DNA from: Pseudoalteromonas rubra
GTDB taxonomy: Bacteria; Pseudomonadota; Gammaproteobacteria; Enterobacterales; Alteromonadaceae
DNA: 64,000 bases
Assembly: GCF_005887095.1 (NCBI RefSeq)
Contig: NZ_PNCI01000017.1
Location: 1-64,000, forward strand
Reading direction: 5' to 3'
Position 1 is the stretch's first letter. The number at the start of each line of letters is the position of its first letter. A program made the translations under genes and the position numbers. Under the pieces are notes generated by a model that did not search any database, had not been told where the DNA came from, and saw nothing but the letters and a program-made list of their open reading frames with translations. Below, piece by piece: positions 9,922 to 19,455 of this stretch.

Positions 9922-12900
9922 TTACCGGCCAAACTCAGTTGGTGCTGGCGGCACCGTGAGCTGCTTCTTCGGATTTGCTTTCATCTCTTTAAGCAGCTCC
10001 TCAACAGCACGCTCCACAGATGGGTCTTTACCCGCGTGGATCAGCTCAGGACGATCAATCACCTCGATGTCCGGGCTGACACCCTCATCTTCAATGATCC
10101 AGTTACCGTCATTGTCCAGAATACGGAAAGTTGCAGCGATCACCTGACCGCCGTCAACCAGGCGTGGATTGCCCGAAATCCCGATCAAGCCACCCCAGGT
10201 ACGGGTACCGATCAATTTACCAAGTCCTGCCTGACGGAAGTAGTAAGGTAGTGCGTCACCTCCAGAGCTGGAGTAACCGTTGATCAACATAGCCTTAGGG
10301 CCATCATGAGCAAACTGAGGGGTTTTCGTCGGCTCAACACCACGACGCTTCCAATAATTCAGAGGCTTACGTGCCAGCCAGGTGATCATGTGTTCAGGAA
10401 TAAAGCCACCGCCATTGTATCGATCGTCGATGATCAGGGCATCTTTGGTTGTTTGTGGCATAAAGTGCTTAAACATGGCACGGTTACCTTCAAACAGCGT
10501 ATTTGGCAAATGAACATAACCAATGCGACCACCCGATAGCTTATCCACATAGTCCATACGGGACTGGACCCACTCCAGATAACGCAGGCCACCTTCACTG
10601 GCGCTAGGCTTCACTGTTACCTTCCAGGCGCCGTCCAGGCTTGGTGTATTATTAAGGCGAAGTTCAACCTGAGTGCCCTGAGTATTTTCCAGCAGTTCGT
10701 AGAAGTTGCTCACGGTGTTCACTGCACGGCCATTGACCGATACTATATAGTCTCCCTTGCTGGCATTAACACCAGGCTCGCCTAATGGAGAGCGGAACTC
10801 TTCATGCCAGTTTTCACCCTGGTAGATTTTTTCGATACGTACAAACCCTGAGCTGTGCGCACTGATCTGGGCGCCGAGCAGGCCATGTTTCTTGCGTTTC
10901 GCTTTAGGCTCATCACCGGACTGAACATAGATGTGACCCGCGTTGATCTCACCGGCAATTTCGCTCAGGACATAATCCAGATCGTTGCGGTGTGCTACGG
11001 CATCAGCCATAGGCTGATAGCGCTTCAGGATAGCATCCCAGTCCTGACCATGATGGTTTTCATCATAGAACCAGTCTCTGAGCGTCCGCCAGCCTTCAAC
11101 ATACATTTGCTGCCATTCAACTTTGGGGTCGATCTTCAGCATCATGTTACCAAGATCAAGTTGCGTTGCTTTCAGGTCTTGCTTTGCTTTAGGCTTGATC
11201 ACACTGTACTTGCCGCCTGCGCGAACAATCAGGTGCTCACCGCCAGCTGCCAACTTATAGTCCTGTACACCCTTGGCAACCGTTTGCACTTTGCCATCTT
11301 GTTTATTCGGGATCAGCTTCAATGTGCCTTCGGACAGCGCCAGTACGCCGTCTTTGACGCCATTTAAGTCTTCATAGTCACCCGCTTTCGCAGGCAGTGC
11401 CACAACCCGCGACATAAAGCCTTCTACCTGCAGCTGATTTTCAGTTGTACTGTCTTTGCTCTTATCGTCTTTCTGTTCGCTGACAATCGCCGCTTCATCG
11501 CTGTTAAACTGTGTCAGAGATGAAACCTTGTCATTCACTGCAACGGCGTAAAGACGAGTTGCATTGTTATACAAATAAGCAAACTCAAACGAGCTAAAGG
11601 TCAGGTTGAAATCACGCTCCGATGTAAAATACAGATACTGACCATCCGGTGAGAAAGCCGGATTCTGATCATTGGTCATGTCATCGGTCAGGCGGCTCAA
11701 TGCTTTGCTTTGGGTATTGTAGTGCCATAAAGAGGCAAAGCGATTGGCATTGTTCTTTACAAAGATCAGATCTTCGCTGTTTGGCGACCAGGTGTACTGC
11801 GTGATGCCATCATCATCATATTTGCCGGTATCGATCTTATGCAGCTCTCCTGAGCTTACATCCAGCCACCACATAGTGTGGTTCTTATCGGCAAATAGCA
11901 GCTTAGAACTGTCGGCCGACCAGATAGGATCAAAGCGCCAGATAGTGCCGTTGCTGGTAAGTTGCTTAACTTCATTGTTATTGGCACGATCTTTAAGATA
12001 AATCTCATATTCACCTGTGGCGTCACTCATATACGCAATATAACGGCCGTTCGGTGACCAGCTTGCGGCAATTTCACGGCCCTCTGCCGTCATGCTCAAG
12101 TTACGCGTCGGACCCTGCTCAACCGGAACAGAGAACACTTCACCACGCGCCGTGAATAGAGCACGTTTTCCATCGTGAGAAACGTCCATTGAGTCGATGA
12201 ACTTGCTGACATTTTTTGTATAAGGCATAGCATACTTGCGTACCCCGGGCACATTGATGGTCAGCTTTTCCGTAGCTTTGGTTGCTTCATCAAAGCGATA
12301 CAAATAGCCGCCATTTTCATACACAATGGCATCTGGCCCGGCAGATGGCCACAGTACGTCGTACTCACTGTGGTTCGTCATCTTAACCGCTGCTTTGCCT
12401 TCACGATATTTATACAGATTTAGGGTATAGTCACGGTCAGAAACAAAGTAGATGCTGTCATTCACCCAGGTTGGTTGCTGATCGGTTGCTCTGTGTTCGG
12501 TCAGCTGTTTTGAGGTGTTATTTTCTAAATCATACACCCAGACATCCTGCGCACGACCGCCTCGGCTGCGTTTCCAGGTTCTGAATTCACGGTCTATCGG
12601 CGTATAAACAAACTGTTTGCCATCTGGCGACAGCATACCACCCCCGCTTTCAGGAATGGCCAGCGGCTGCTCTAGTCCACCATCTGCGGGGATCATATAA
12701 GGACGCCCCATACGTTTACCCCAAGGCGTGCGGTTGGCACGAAACACAATATGTTTGCCATCCGGTGTCCAGTCAAACACCCGGTAATCAAACCCACCAC
12801 GTGGCGGCATCGGGCCCACATCATTGTAGTAAGTAAGCTGCTTCAGATTAGAGCCATCGGCATCGATCACATAAATTTGTCGGCTGCCATTGTACTCGGC

Positions 12901-13146
12901 CGCAAACGCAATACGTTTTCCATCTGGTGAAAATTTAGGGAAAGTTTCAAAGCCAACATGATCGGTCAGACGGGTGCTGTTACCCGACTTAGTATCCGCA
13001 ATGTAGATATCACCGCCATATACAAAAGTCACTTTGTCCTGATGAATATCAGGAAAACGCAGTAGGCGCGTGTCCTGAGTTTGATATGCAGCCGCCAATG
13101 GCGCAGCTACAGCCGCAATGGCGGCAACTAGATGCTTGAGTTTCAT
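9922..13146 (-). CDS. Tricorn-like S41 family periplasmic peptidase
   Basis: This 1074-aa protein is a large serine peptidase of the tricorn/S41 type. The ATG at 13146 is used because GAGG lies just upstream; a GTG nine bases earlier is also open. Residues 1-20 form a signal peptide ending AAAYQ. Two beta-propeller regions rich in PD40/WD-like repeats (for example FSPDGKRIAF, WSPNGRYIAY, FSPDGQYLYF) fill about residues 30-600. A PDZ domain follows (about 785-845), then the S41 catalytic core with NGYSSSGGDALPY around residue 960, matching the nucleophile region of tricorn protease. It is of usual length for bacterial tricorn-like proteases. In the archaeal enzyme the propellers gate peptide entry; here the role is probably turnover of peptides in the periplasm. 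It forms its own transcription unit. Confidence 0.93.
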   Translation of the reverse strand: MKLKHLVAAIAAVAAPLAAAYQTQDTRLLRFPDIHQDKVTFVYGGDIYIADTKSGNSTRLTDHVGFETFPKFSPDGKRIAFAAEYNGSRQIYVIDADGSNLKQLTYYNDVGPMPPRGGFDYRVFDWTPDGKHIVFRANRTPWGKRMGRPYMIPADGGLEQPLAIPESGGGMLSPDGKQFVYTPIDREFRTWKRSRGGRAQDVWVYDLENNTSKQLTEHRATDQQPTWVNDSIYFVSDRDYTLNLYKYREGKAAVKMTNHSEYDVLWPSAGPDAIVYENGGYLYRFDEATKATEKLTINVPGVRKYAMPYTKNVSKFIDSMDVSHDGKRALFTARGEVFSVPVEQGPTRNLSMTAEGREIAASWSPNGRYIAYMSDATGEYEIYLKDRANNNEVKQLTSNGTIWRFDPIWSADSSKLLFADKNHTMWWLDVSSGELHKIDTGKYDDDGITQYTWSPNSEDLIFVKNNANRFASLWHYNTQSKALSRLTDDMTNDQNPAFSPDGQYLYFTSERDFNLTFSSFEFAYLYNNATRLYAVAVNDKVSSLTQFNSDEAAIVSEQKDDKSKDSTTENQLQVEGFMSRVVALPAKAGDYEDLNGVKDGVLALSEGTLKLIPNKQDGKVQTVAKGVQDYKLAAGGEHLIVRAGGKYSVIKPKAKQDLKATQLDLGNMMLKIDPKVEWQQMYVEGWRTLRDWFYDENHHGQDWDAILKRYQPMADAVAHRNDLDYVLSEIAGEINAGHIYVQSGDEPKAKRKKHGLLGAQISAHSSGFVRIEKIYQGENWHEEFRSPLGEPGVNASKGDYIVSVNGRAVNTVSNFYELLENTQGTQVELRLNNTPSLDGAWKVTVKPSASEGGLRYLEWVQSRMDYVDKLSGGRIGYVHLPNTLFEGNRAMFKHFMPQTTKDALIIDDRYNGGGFIPEHMITWLARKPLNYWKRRGVEPTKTPQFAHDGPKAMLINGYSSSGGDALPYYFRQAGLGKLIGTRTWGGLIGISGNPRLVDGGQVIAATFRILDNDGNWIIEDEGVSPDIEVIDRPELIHAGKDPSVERAVEELLKEMKANPKKQLTVPPAPTEFGR

Positions 13147-13288
13147 AAGCCTCACAAATTAGTTTTGTTATTTTATCTCATTCATAATAACAAGTCTGTT
13201 CCTAATTACAGCTAACTTGCGGTCAAAAGCTTGTTACAAAATATGAAACCCGAATTACCTATCCATAAACTAGTAATCCGACCGGTGA

Positions 13289-13777
13289 TCACTGAAAGTT
13301 GAGAACTTCCACACCTCTGTCTTCTTTTATGTGCTCTATCACCATATAAGTATGATTAGTCCCAACTCCCGGTATTTCAACAATCTGCCCCAGTACCTCG
13401 CGATACTGACGCATATCCTGCACCCGGATCTTCAACAGGTAATCAAATCCGCCAGCAACCATATCGCAGGCTACGACATTGGGGATCTCCAGTACGTGCT
13501 GCCTGAACGTTTCAAATACAGACTCTGTGGAGCTTTTTAGCGTGATTTCAACATGCGCAACCAGATGCTGTCCCAGCTTTGCAGCATTTAATTGGGCAGC
13601 ATAACCCTCAATATACCCTTCTGCCTCCAGTTTTTTCACGCGGTCGAGGCATGGGCTGGGGCTCAGATTGACGGCTTTGGCCAGGTTTACATTGGAAATA
13701 CGGGCATTTTTTTGCAGGATATCCAGAATTGCCATATCGATCCTGTCGAGCACCCGCGTTTTAATTGAAGTGGTCAT
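13289..13777 (-). CDS. Lrp/AsnC-family transcriptional regulator, probable putA regulator
   Basis: This 162-aa protein has the two-domain layout of Lrp/AsnC regulators. An N-terminal winged helix-turn-helix (about residues 10-60, with ARISNVNLAKAVNLSPSPCLDRVKKLE) is followed by a RAM ligand-binding beta-alpha-beta domain (about 75-150, with VAGGFDYLLKIRVQDM). It is divergent from putA with 372 bp between them, and that PutA lacks its own DNA-binding domain, so this is the likely proline-responsive activator (a PutR-like role). The role is inferred from position. Several AsnC-family proteins are known to control putA in this arrangement in other proteobacteria. The leader contains a terminator-like hairpin (13839-13861). 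Confidence 0.88.
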   Translation of the reverse strand: MTTSIKTRVLDRIDMAILDILQKNARISNVNLAKAVNLSPSPCLDRVKKLEAEGYIEGYAAQLNAAKLGQHLVAHVEITLKSSTESVFETFRQHVLEIPNVVACDMVAGGFDYLLKIRVQDMRQYREVLGQIVEIPGVGTNHTYMVIEHIKEDRGVEVLNFQ

Positions 13778-14149
13778 TCAGCATAAAATTCTGTGCAGCT
13801 TCGCAATTACCCGCAAATTTACCGTAATCAAAAAAAATAAGACAGCATATTCTGCTGTCTTTTCGATAGAATGTCCCCGAAATTTGACGTAACCGCCACA
13901 TTAAGATCGTATCCGTGGCAAACCATTTATTAGAACGCGAGACTGGCTAAAAGTTGAACACACTCTGAGGTGTGTTAAGGTTAGCACTATGACCGCATCA
14001 TATTGTCGTAATTGAGACTTCTTGCAGGTGCCATTCAAATTTTACAGGCACATAAAGGCTAGCAAGCACTTACCAACCTTGTTGGCGTGCAACGCATTAA
14101 GTTGTTCAATTTACAATCATTTTTGACTCTTATTTTATGAGGCTGAGTT
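13778..14149. promoter_or_regulatory. Divergent regulatory region between the Lrp-family gene and putA
   Basis: This 372-bp non-coding stretch must hold both divergent promoters. It contains the hairpin at 13839-13861 and a perfect inverted repeat AACACAC-N6-GTGTGTT at 13957-13976, which is a candidate operator for the Lrp-family protein. I see no ORF with a good ribosome binding site in it. Confidence 0.55.
13839..13861 (-). terminator. Terminator-like hairpin in the leader of the Lrp-family gene
   Basis: A perfect 9-bp stem AAGACAGCA/TGCTGTCTT has a 5-nt loop. Read toward the Lrp-family gene it is followed by A and eight T, which is a good intrinsic-terminator shape, yet it sits about 60 bases before the start codon. 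It could be an attenuator, or the promoter could lie downstream of it. In the plus direction the T tract is only about four bases. Confidence 0.6.
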
Positions 14150-17100
14150 ATGCTTTATAACGGCGATTTGACAACCACCTGTCCTATCAGACAGAAGATC
14201 CGCGATTTTTACCGCATCGATGAAAACGAAGTGATCGACCATATTCTGCCACTGGCCGAAGTCGGCGTAACGGCACGTAGCCGCGCCTGGGAAAGAGCCC
14301 GTCAGATGGTTTTAAATATTCGTCGCGATCAGGATGGCCAGAATGGTGTAGACGCACTGCTAAACGAATTCTCTCTGTCGTCAGAAGAAGGCGTGGTATT
14401 GATGTGCTTGGCAGAAGCACTGCTTCGCGTGCCAGATAAAGAAACTCAGGATGAACTTATCCGTGACAAACTGGCTAAAGGTGACTGGAGCTCGCATTTA
14501 GGTAGCAGTGATTCTCTGTTCGTCAACGCGTCTAGCTGGGGCCTGCTGGTTACCGGTAAAATGGTGAACTACAGCGATAAAAATCAGGAAGAGCAGTTTG
14601 GTGTTCTAAAGCGTACCATTGGCCGCCTGGGTGAGCCGGTTATCCGTAAGTCTGTCAACTTTGCTATGAAGATCATGGGTAAGCAGTTCGTAATGGGTGA
14701 GACCATTCAGGACGCCATTACCCGCGCTGCAGAAAAAGAACAAAAAGGCTATGTATATTCGTATGATATGCTGGGCGAAGGCGCACGTACAATGGCCGAC
14801 GCTGAGCGCTACTTCCAGAGCTACATGAATGCCATCCATGCCATTGGTAAAGCCGCGGCGGGTCGTGGTCCAATCAAGAGCCCCGGCATTTCTGTTAAGC
14901 TTTCTGCTATCCACCCACGTTATGAATTTTCTCACAGCGACCGTGTAATGGATGAGCTGGTGCCAAAGCTGAAAGAACTGGCAGTTGCTGCGAAGCAGTA
15001 CGATATTGGCTTTACCGTCGATGCCGAAGAAGCGGATAGACTGGATATCTCTCTGGACGTGATTGAAGCGGTATTCTCTGATCCTGAGCTGGACGGCTGG
15101 AATGGCTTTGGTCTGGCGGTACAGGCATACCAAAAACGTGCCATTTTCGTTGTTGAATGGGTTGCTGATCTGGCACGACGCGTTGGCCGCAAACTGATGG
15201 TCCGTCTGGTAAAAGGTGCCTACTGGGATACTGAAATTAAAACCACGCAGCAAGATGGTTTAGACCATTTCCCGGTATTTACCCGTAAAGCAACCACTGA
15301 TGTGTCATATAAAGCCTGTGCCATCAAGCTGCTGGAAGCGCGTGATGTATTGTTCCCACAGTTTGCCACACACAACGCTTACACAGCCGCAACCATCCTT
15401 GAAGTTGCGAAAGGCGACAATACTGGATTCGAATTCCAGCGCCTGCATGGCATGGGTGAGTCACTGTTTGATCAAATCGTTGAAAGCGAAGGCATTCAGT
15501 GCCGTGTTTACGCACCGGTTGGCCACCATGAAGACTTGCTTGCCTACCTGGTACGTCGTCTGCTTGAAAACGGCGCTAACTCGTCGTTTGTAAACGCCAT
15601 TGTCGACACCACTAAGCCAGTAGAGTCATTACTGCCAGATCCGGTTGAAACCCTGCAAGGCCTGCGCAATAAATACAATAAGCAGATCAGCCTGCCTATC
15701 GAGCTGTATGGTGCTGAGCGCCCTAACTCAAAAGGTATGGACCTGACTGATATCAACATACTGACGCCGTTCAAAGAGAACCTGGACAACTGGTTCAATG
15801 AACATCGTATCGAAGAAAGTAATGTGCCAGAAGGTCGCATGGCGGTACGTAACCCGGCCAATCATAAAGAAATTGTCGGTCATGTGCCTGTACACGACGA
15901 TGCGTATATGCAAAGCATTCTAAGTAATGCCGAAAACGCCTTTGTCGACTGGTCACAAACACCAGTACAAGAGCGTGCTGACTTGCTGCGTCGCGTCGGT
16001 GACATTCTTGAACGTCATCACGATGAGCTGGTTGCTATCTGTATTAAAGAAGCCGGTAAGATCACTCAGGATGGCATCGATGAAGTCCGTGAAGCCGTCG
16101 ACTTCTGTCGCTACTATGCTGCCCGTGCTGAAGAACTGGCTAAAGACGAGCGCTTTGAAGCCCGTGGTGTGATTTTATGTATCAGCCCATGGAACTTCCC
16201 GCTGGCCATCTTCCTTGGCCAGGTTGCCGCAGCCATAGTCACTGGTAATACAGTTATTGCGAAACCTGCTGAGCAAACCAGTATGATTGCGCTGCGTTGT
16301 ATCGAATTGATGCGCACTGTAGGCTTGCCAGAGCACGTTGTACAGCCGGTCATTGCCCGTGGTAGCGAAGTGGGTAAACACATTGTACCGGATGAGCGTA
16401 TTCAGGCTGTGATGTTCACCGGTTCAACTGAAACCGGTACCCTGATTTCACAGATCCTGGCTGAGCGCAACGACATTCAGGTACCTCTGATCGCTGAAAC
16501 CGGTGGCCAGAACTGTATGGTGGTTGACTCAACCGCACTGCCAGAGCAGGTTGTGGATGATGTGATTTCATCTGGTTTCCAAAGTGCAGGTCAGCGCTGT
16601 TCTGCATTGCGTGTATTGTTCCTGCAAGAAGATGTAGCTGACGGCATTATCAAAATGCTTCAGGGTGCATTGCAAGAGCTGCATGTTGGTGACCCGGCAA
16701 TGTTATCTACGGACGTAGGTCCGGTGATCGACGAAAAAGCATTGAATGCCTTAACCAAGCACGTTGACTTTATGAAGAGCAACGGCAAGCTATTGTTCGA
16801 AGCCAAGATCCCGGACAACAGCGAAAACGGCGCATATTTCTTTGCACCGCGTTTGTATGAAATCTCTGACTTGTCAGTACTTAAACGTGAAGTCTTTGGG
16901 CCGGTCGTCCATATTATCCGCTTCAAAGGCGAAGAGCTCGACAAGGTGATTGACCAGATCAATGGCACAGGGTACGGCCTGACCATGGGTGTTCACTCAC
17001 GTATCGAAGCGCGTTGCGAGTACCTGGCTAAAATGTCTCGTGCGGGTAATGTTTACGTTAACCGAAATATGATTGGTGCCATCGTTGGTGTTCAACCGTT

Positions 17101-17953
17101 TGGTGGTCGTGGCCTGTCTGGTACTGGTCCTAAAGCGGGTGGTCCAAACTATTTGTTGCGCCTGGTCAAAGAGAAAGCTTCTCCGGATAACGTACAGATG
17201 ACCAACCTGACTCCGGATGAGCTGGAAACTCACCACTTCCCGGGTGCAGTAGAGCAGGTTGAAGCGCTGATGCAGAACTCGCTACGCGACGAGAAGATCT
17301 GGCGTGCAACGCCACTGAATGACCGTGTTTCTGCGGTACGTCAGTTACTTGCTAAGGTAGCCACGGTTGAGATCATCGACGAGTTGGCTGATGACTTAGC
17401 CCTGACGCTGGCTGATGCCCGCGCCCAGTTGAACCGCCTGGAAAAACGTATGCGTTCACACATCGTATTGCCAGGGCCAACGGGTGAATCTAACACCCTG
17501 CACCTTGAGCCTCGCGGCTGTGTAGTATGTTATGCCGATAAGAGTACCTCATTTAACTTCTGGGCGCTGTCGGTCATTACCGCTCTGGCTGCCGGTAACA
17601 CGGTAATTACGGTTGCATCTGAATTATTCTATGAAGAGGCGCAGGCGTTCCGCGATAAGTTTATCGCGACTGGTGTTGCCGAAGGGGTATTCCAGGTTGC
17701 TAAACCAAACCAGTTGCAGGCAATTCTGGCGCACCCTCACCTGTCGGGCGCAGTGGTTGCCGCACGCTCATCACGCCTGGGCTACTTCAGTCAGCAGCTG
17801 GCTGCGCGTAAGGGTGCTATTTTGCCAGTGATCAGTGCAGAGTACTACGATACGTTGATCAGCCGTCTGGTGACAGAGAAAACAATTAGTGTTGATACCA
17901 CGGCATCGGGTGGTAATACCTCTCTGATGACACTGGTAGAAGATGACGAATAA
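14150..17953 (+). CDS. putA: Bifunctional proline dehydrogenase / L-glutamate gamma-semialdehyde dehydrogenase
   Basis: PutA oxidises proline to glutamate in two steps at the membrane, passing electrons from FAD to quinone. This 1267-aa protein has the proline dehydrogenase barrel (about residues 90-480, with RLVKGAYWDTEIK near 348), the aldehyde dehydrogenase domain (about 530-1000, with Glu in ETGGQN near 783 and catalytic Cys in SAGQRCSALR near 817), and a further C-terminal region (about 1010-1267) typical of long PutA forms. It lacks the N-terminal ribbon-helix-helix DNA-binding domain of E. coli PutA (1320 aa), so it should not repress its own gene. The divergent Lrp-family gene probably does the regulating. 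Transcription ends at the terminator at 17982-18006. Confidence 0.97.
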   Translation: MLYNGDLTTTCPIRQKIRDFYRIDENEVIDHILPLAEVGVTARSRAWERARQMVLNIRRDQDGQNGVDALLNEFSLSSEEGVVLMCLAEALLRVPDKETQDELIRDKLAKGDWSSHLGSSDSLFVNASSWGLLVTGKMVNYSDKNQEEQFGVLKRTIGRLGEPVIRKSVNFAMKIMGKQFVMGETIQDAITRAAEKEQKGYVYSYDMLGEGARTMADAERYFQSYMNAIHAIGKAAAGRGPIKSPGISVKLSAIHPRYEFSHSDRVMDELVPKLKELAVAAKQYDIGFTVDAEEADRLDISLDVIEAVFSDPELDGWNGFGLAVQAYQKRAIFVVEWVADLARRVGRKLMVRLVKGAYWDTEIKTTQQDGLDHFPVFTRKATTDVSYKACAIKLLEARDVLFPQFATHNAYTAATILEVAKGDNTGFEFQRLHGMGESLFDQIVESEGIQCRVYAPVGHHEDLLAYLVRRLLENGANSSFVNAIVDTTKPVESLLPDPVETLQGLRNKYNKQISLPIELYGAERPNSKGMDLTDINILTPFKENLDNWFNEHRIEESNVPEGRMAVRNPANHKEIVGHVPVHDDAYMQSILSNAENAFVDWSQTPVQERADLLRRVGDILERHHDELVAICIKEAGKITQDGIDEVREAVDFCRYYAARAEELAKDERFEARGVILCISPWNFPLAIFLGQVAAAIVTGNTVIAKPAEQTSMIALRCIELMRTVGLPEHVVQPVIARGSEVGKHIVPDERIQAVMFTGSTETGTLISQILAERNDIQVPLIAETGGQNCMVVDSTALPEQVVDDVISSGFQSAGQRCSALRVLFLQEDVADGIIKMLQGALQELHVGDPAMLSTDVGPVIDEKALNALTKHVDFMKSNGKLLFEAKIPDNSENGAYFFAPRLYEISDLSVLKREVFGPVVHIIRFKGEELDKVIDQINGTGYGLTMGVHSRIEARCEYLAKMSRAGNVYVNRNMIGAIVGVQPFGGRGLSGTGPKAGGPNYLLRLVKEKASPDNVQMTNLTPDELETHHFPGAVEQVEALMQNSLRDEKIWRATPLNDRVSAVRQLLAKVATVEIIDELADDLALTLADARAQLNRLEKRMRSHIVLPGPTGESNTLHLEPRGCVVCYADKSTSFNFWALSVITALAAGNTVITVASELFYEEAQAFRDKFIATGVAEGVFQVAKPNQLQAILAHPHLSGAVVAARSSRLGYFSQQLAARKGAILPVISAEYYDTLISRLVTEKTISVDTTASGGNTSLMTLVEDDE

Positions 17954-17981
17954 TAGCATTCGTTAAACCTTACTCTCACTT

Positions 17982-18006
17982 AAGCCGGCATTCGCCGGCT
18001 TTTTTT
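17982..18006 (+). terminator. Intrinsic terminator after putA
   Basis: The stem AAGCCGGC/GCCGGCTT has a 4-nt loop and is followed by a run of T, about 30 bases after the putA stop codon. Confidence 0.9.
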
Positions 18007-18034
18007 ATATGTAATTTCAATAGCCTTAACACAG

Positions 18035-18054
18035 TTGTAATGCACAAATTACAA
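18035..18054 (+). promoter_or_regulatory. TyrR-box-like operator upstream of tyrP
   Basis: A perfect inverted repeat TTGTAAT-N6-ATTACAA matches the TyrR consensus (TGTAAA-N6-TTTACA) at ten of twelve positions. It lies about 90 bases before the aromatic amino acid permease start. In E. coli, tyrP is controlled by TyrR through such boxes. A weaker TGTA-containing half site follows at about 18058. Confidence 0.65.
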
Positions 18055-18143
18055 GCCTGTACCTTGATTTGTAGCAAAACTATTTCATTTTTTAGTTAAC
18101 CGTTATATTGTGCCTGCTTCTCTCACAAAGTTAGGGGCTATGT

Positions 18144-19364
18144 GTGCAAAAGAACAAAACCATCGGCAGCATGTTAATTGTCGCCGGCACCACCATTGGA
18201 GCTGGCATGCTGGCGTTACCTATCGCTTCAGCAGGTCTGGGCTTCACCACTGCTTTACTCTTAATACTGGCAACCTGGCTACTAATGACTTATACCGCAT
18301 TACTGATGTTAGAACTGCATCAGTACGCCAGTAAAGAAGCGACCTTAAACACATTGGCCAAGCGCATTCTAGGCAAGAAAGGTCAGTACGTTGCTAATTT
18401 CTCCATGGTCTTCCTATTTTATGCGTTGTGTGCGGCCTATATCGCGGGTGGAGGCGCTCAGCTACAAGAAAAACTCTCAGCCTTAACCAACATGGAGATA
18501 GCACCTCAGGCAGGCTCAGTATTGCTGGCCTTACTTGTTGCAACAATCGTCACTCTGGGCACCAGCACAGTTGATAAGCTCAACCGTGTTTTGTTTGCAA
18601 TCAAGATAGTCGTTTTGGCCAGTTTGTTTTTTGTTCTGACCCCCTATGTGCGCGGACAGCACTTATTAGATATGCCGGTAGAACAAGGGCTGATCATCTC
18701 TGCACTCCCCGTTATCTTTACGTCATTTGGTTTTCATGGCTCTATTCCGTCCATCGTTAAATACGTTGGGCTGGATATACGTACTTTAAGAAAAGTGATG
18801 ATAGTCGGGGCCTCATTGCCCTTAGTAATTTATATCGGCTGGCAGTTGCTCAGTCAGGGTGTAATGGCACAGAGCGCCTTACTCAACAGTGAAGGTCTGC
18901 CTGGGTTCGTTGCCAGTATTTCTAATATTGCCCATAGCCCGCAAGTGAGTACGTTTGTCACCCTGTTTGCTGATCTGGCGCTGGCAACCTCATTTCTGGG
19001 TGTCAGCCTGGGTCTGTTCGACTTTTTTGCAGACGCCTTTAAAAAACGCAATACCGTGTCTGAGCGAGTGATCACTGCATTGATTACCTTTTTGCCTCCT
19101 CTTGGCTTTGCACTGTTTTACCCGCAGGGATTTATCATGGCACTGGGCTATGCCGCTATCGCACTCGTTGTGCTCGCTATTTTCCTTCCCGTTACTATGG
19201 TGTGGCAACAGCGTAAAACGCATCAGACCGAAGGCAACAACCAGTCAGCTGACGGTTACCAGGTCGTTGGCGGCAATGTTGGACTGATTTGTGCTGGTCT
19301 ATGTGGTGTGCTGATCATTTCTGCACAATGTCTGCAAATGCTGGGGGTGATCCCGGCGCTTTAA
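18144..19364 (+). CDS. tyrP: Aromatic amino acid permease, TyrP type
   Basis: This 406-aa inner-membrane transporter belongs to the aromatic amino acid permease (HAAAP) family with about 11 membrane helices. The N-terminus reads IVAGTTIGAGMLALP and the middle has ALPVIFTSFGFHGSIPSIV, both matching E. coli TyrP closely as I recall it. The GTG at 18144 is chosen because AGGGG lies six bases upstream and it aligns with the TyrP start. An overlapping out-of-frame ATG four bases earlier runs into another frame. Tyrosine is the likely substrate, though tryptophan or phenylalanine is not excluded. The TyrR-box-like palindrome upstream supports an aromatic amino acid role. Confidence 0.9.
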   Translation: MQKNKTIGSMLIVAGTTIGAGMLALPIASAGLGFTTALLLILATWLLMTYTALLMLELHQYASKEATLNTLAKRILGKKGQYVANFSMVFLFYALCAAYIAGGGAQLQEKLSALTNMEIAPQAGSVLLALLVATIVTLGTSTVDKLNRVLFAIKIVVLASLFFVLTPYVRGQHLLDMPVEQGLIISALPVIFTSFGFHGSIPSIVKYVGLDIRTLRKVMIVGASLPLVIYIGWQLLSQGVMAQSALLNSEGLPGFVASISNIAHSPQVSTFVTLFADLALATSFLGVSLGLFDFFADAFKKRNTVSERVITALITFLPPLGFALFYPQGFIMALGYAAIALVVLAIFLPVTMVWQQRKTHQTEGNNQSADGYQVVGGNVGLICAGLCGVLIISAQCLQMLGVIPAL

Positions 19365-19455
19365 CAAATAACCACACTTTTTGCCTCGATTTAACTGTGG
19401 CTGGCGATATAATGTCCGCACTAAGACATTCCCAGCCGTAGTTAAGAAGGACCGC

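Noticed and set aside
10855..11367. 170-codon open frame antisense to the tricorn-like protease
   Set aside because: It overlaps a clear protease gene throughout and has no motif.
14606..15253. 215-codon open frame antisense to putA
   Set aside because: It is a shadow of putA codon use with no start signal and no protein features.
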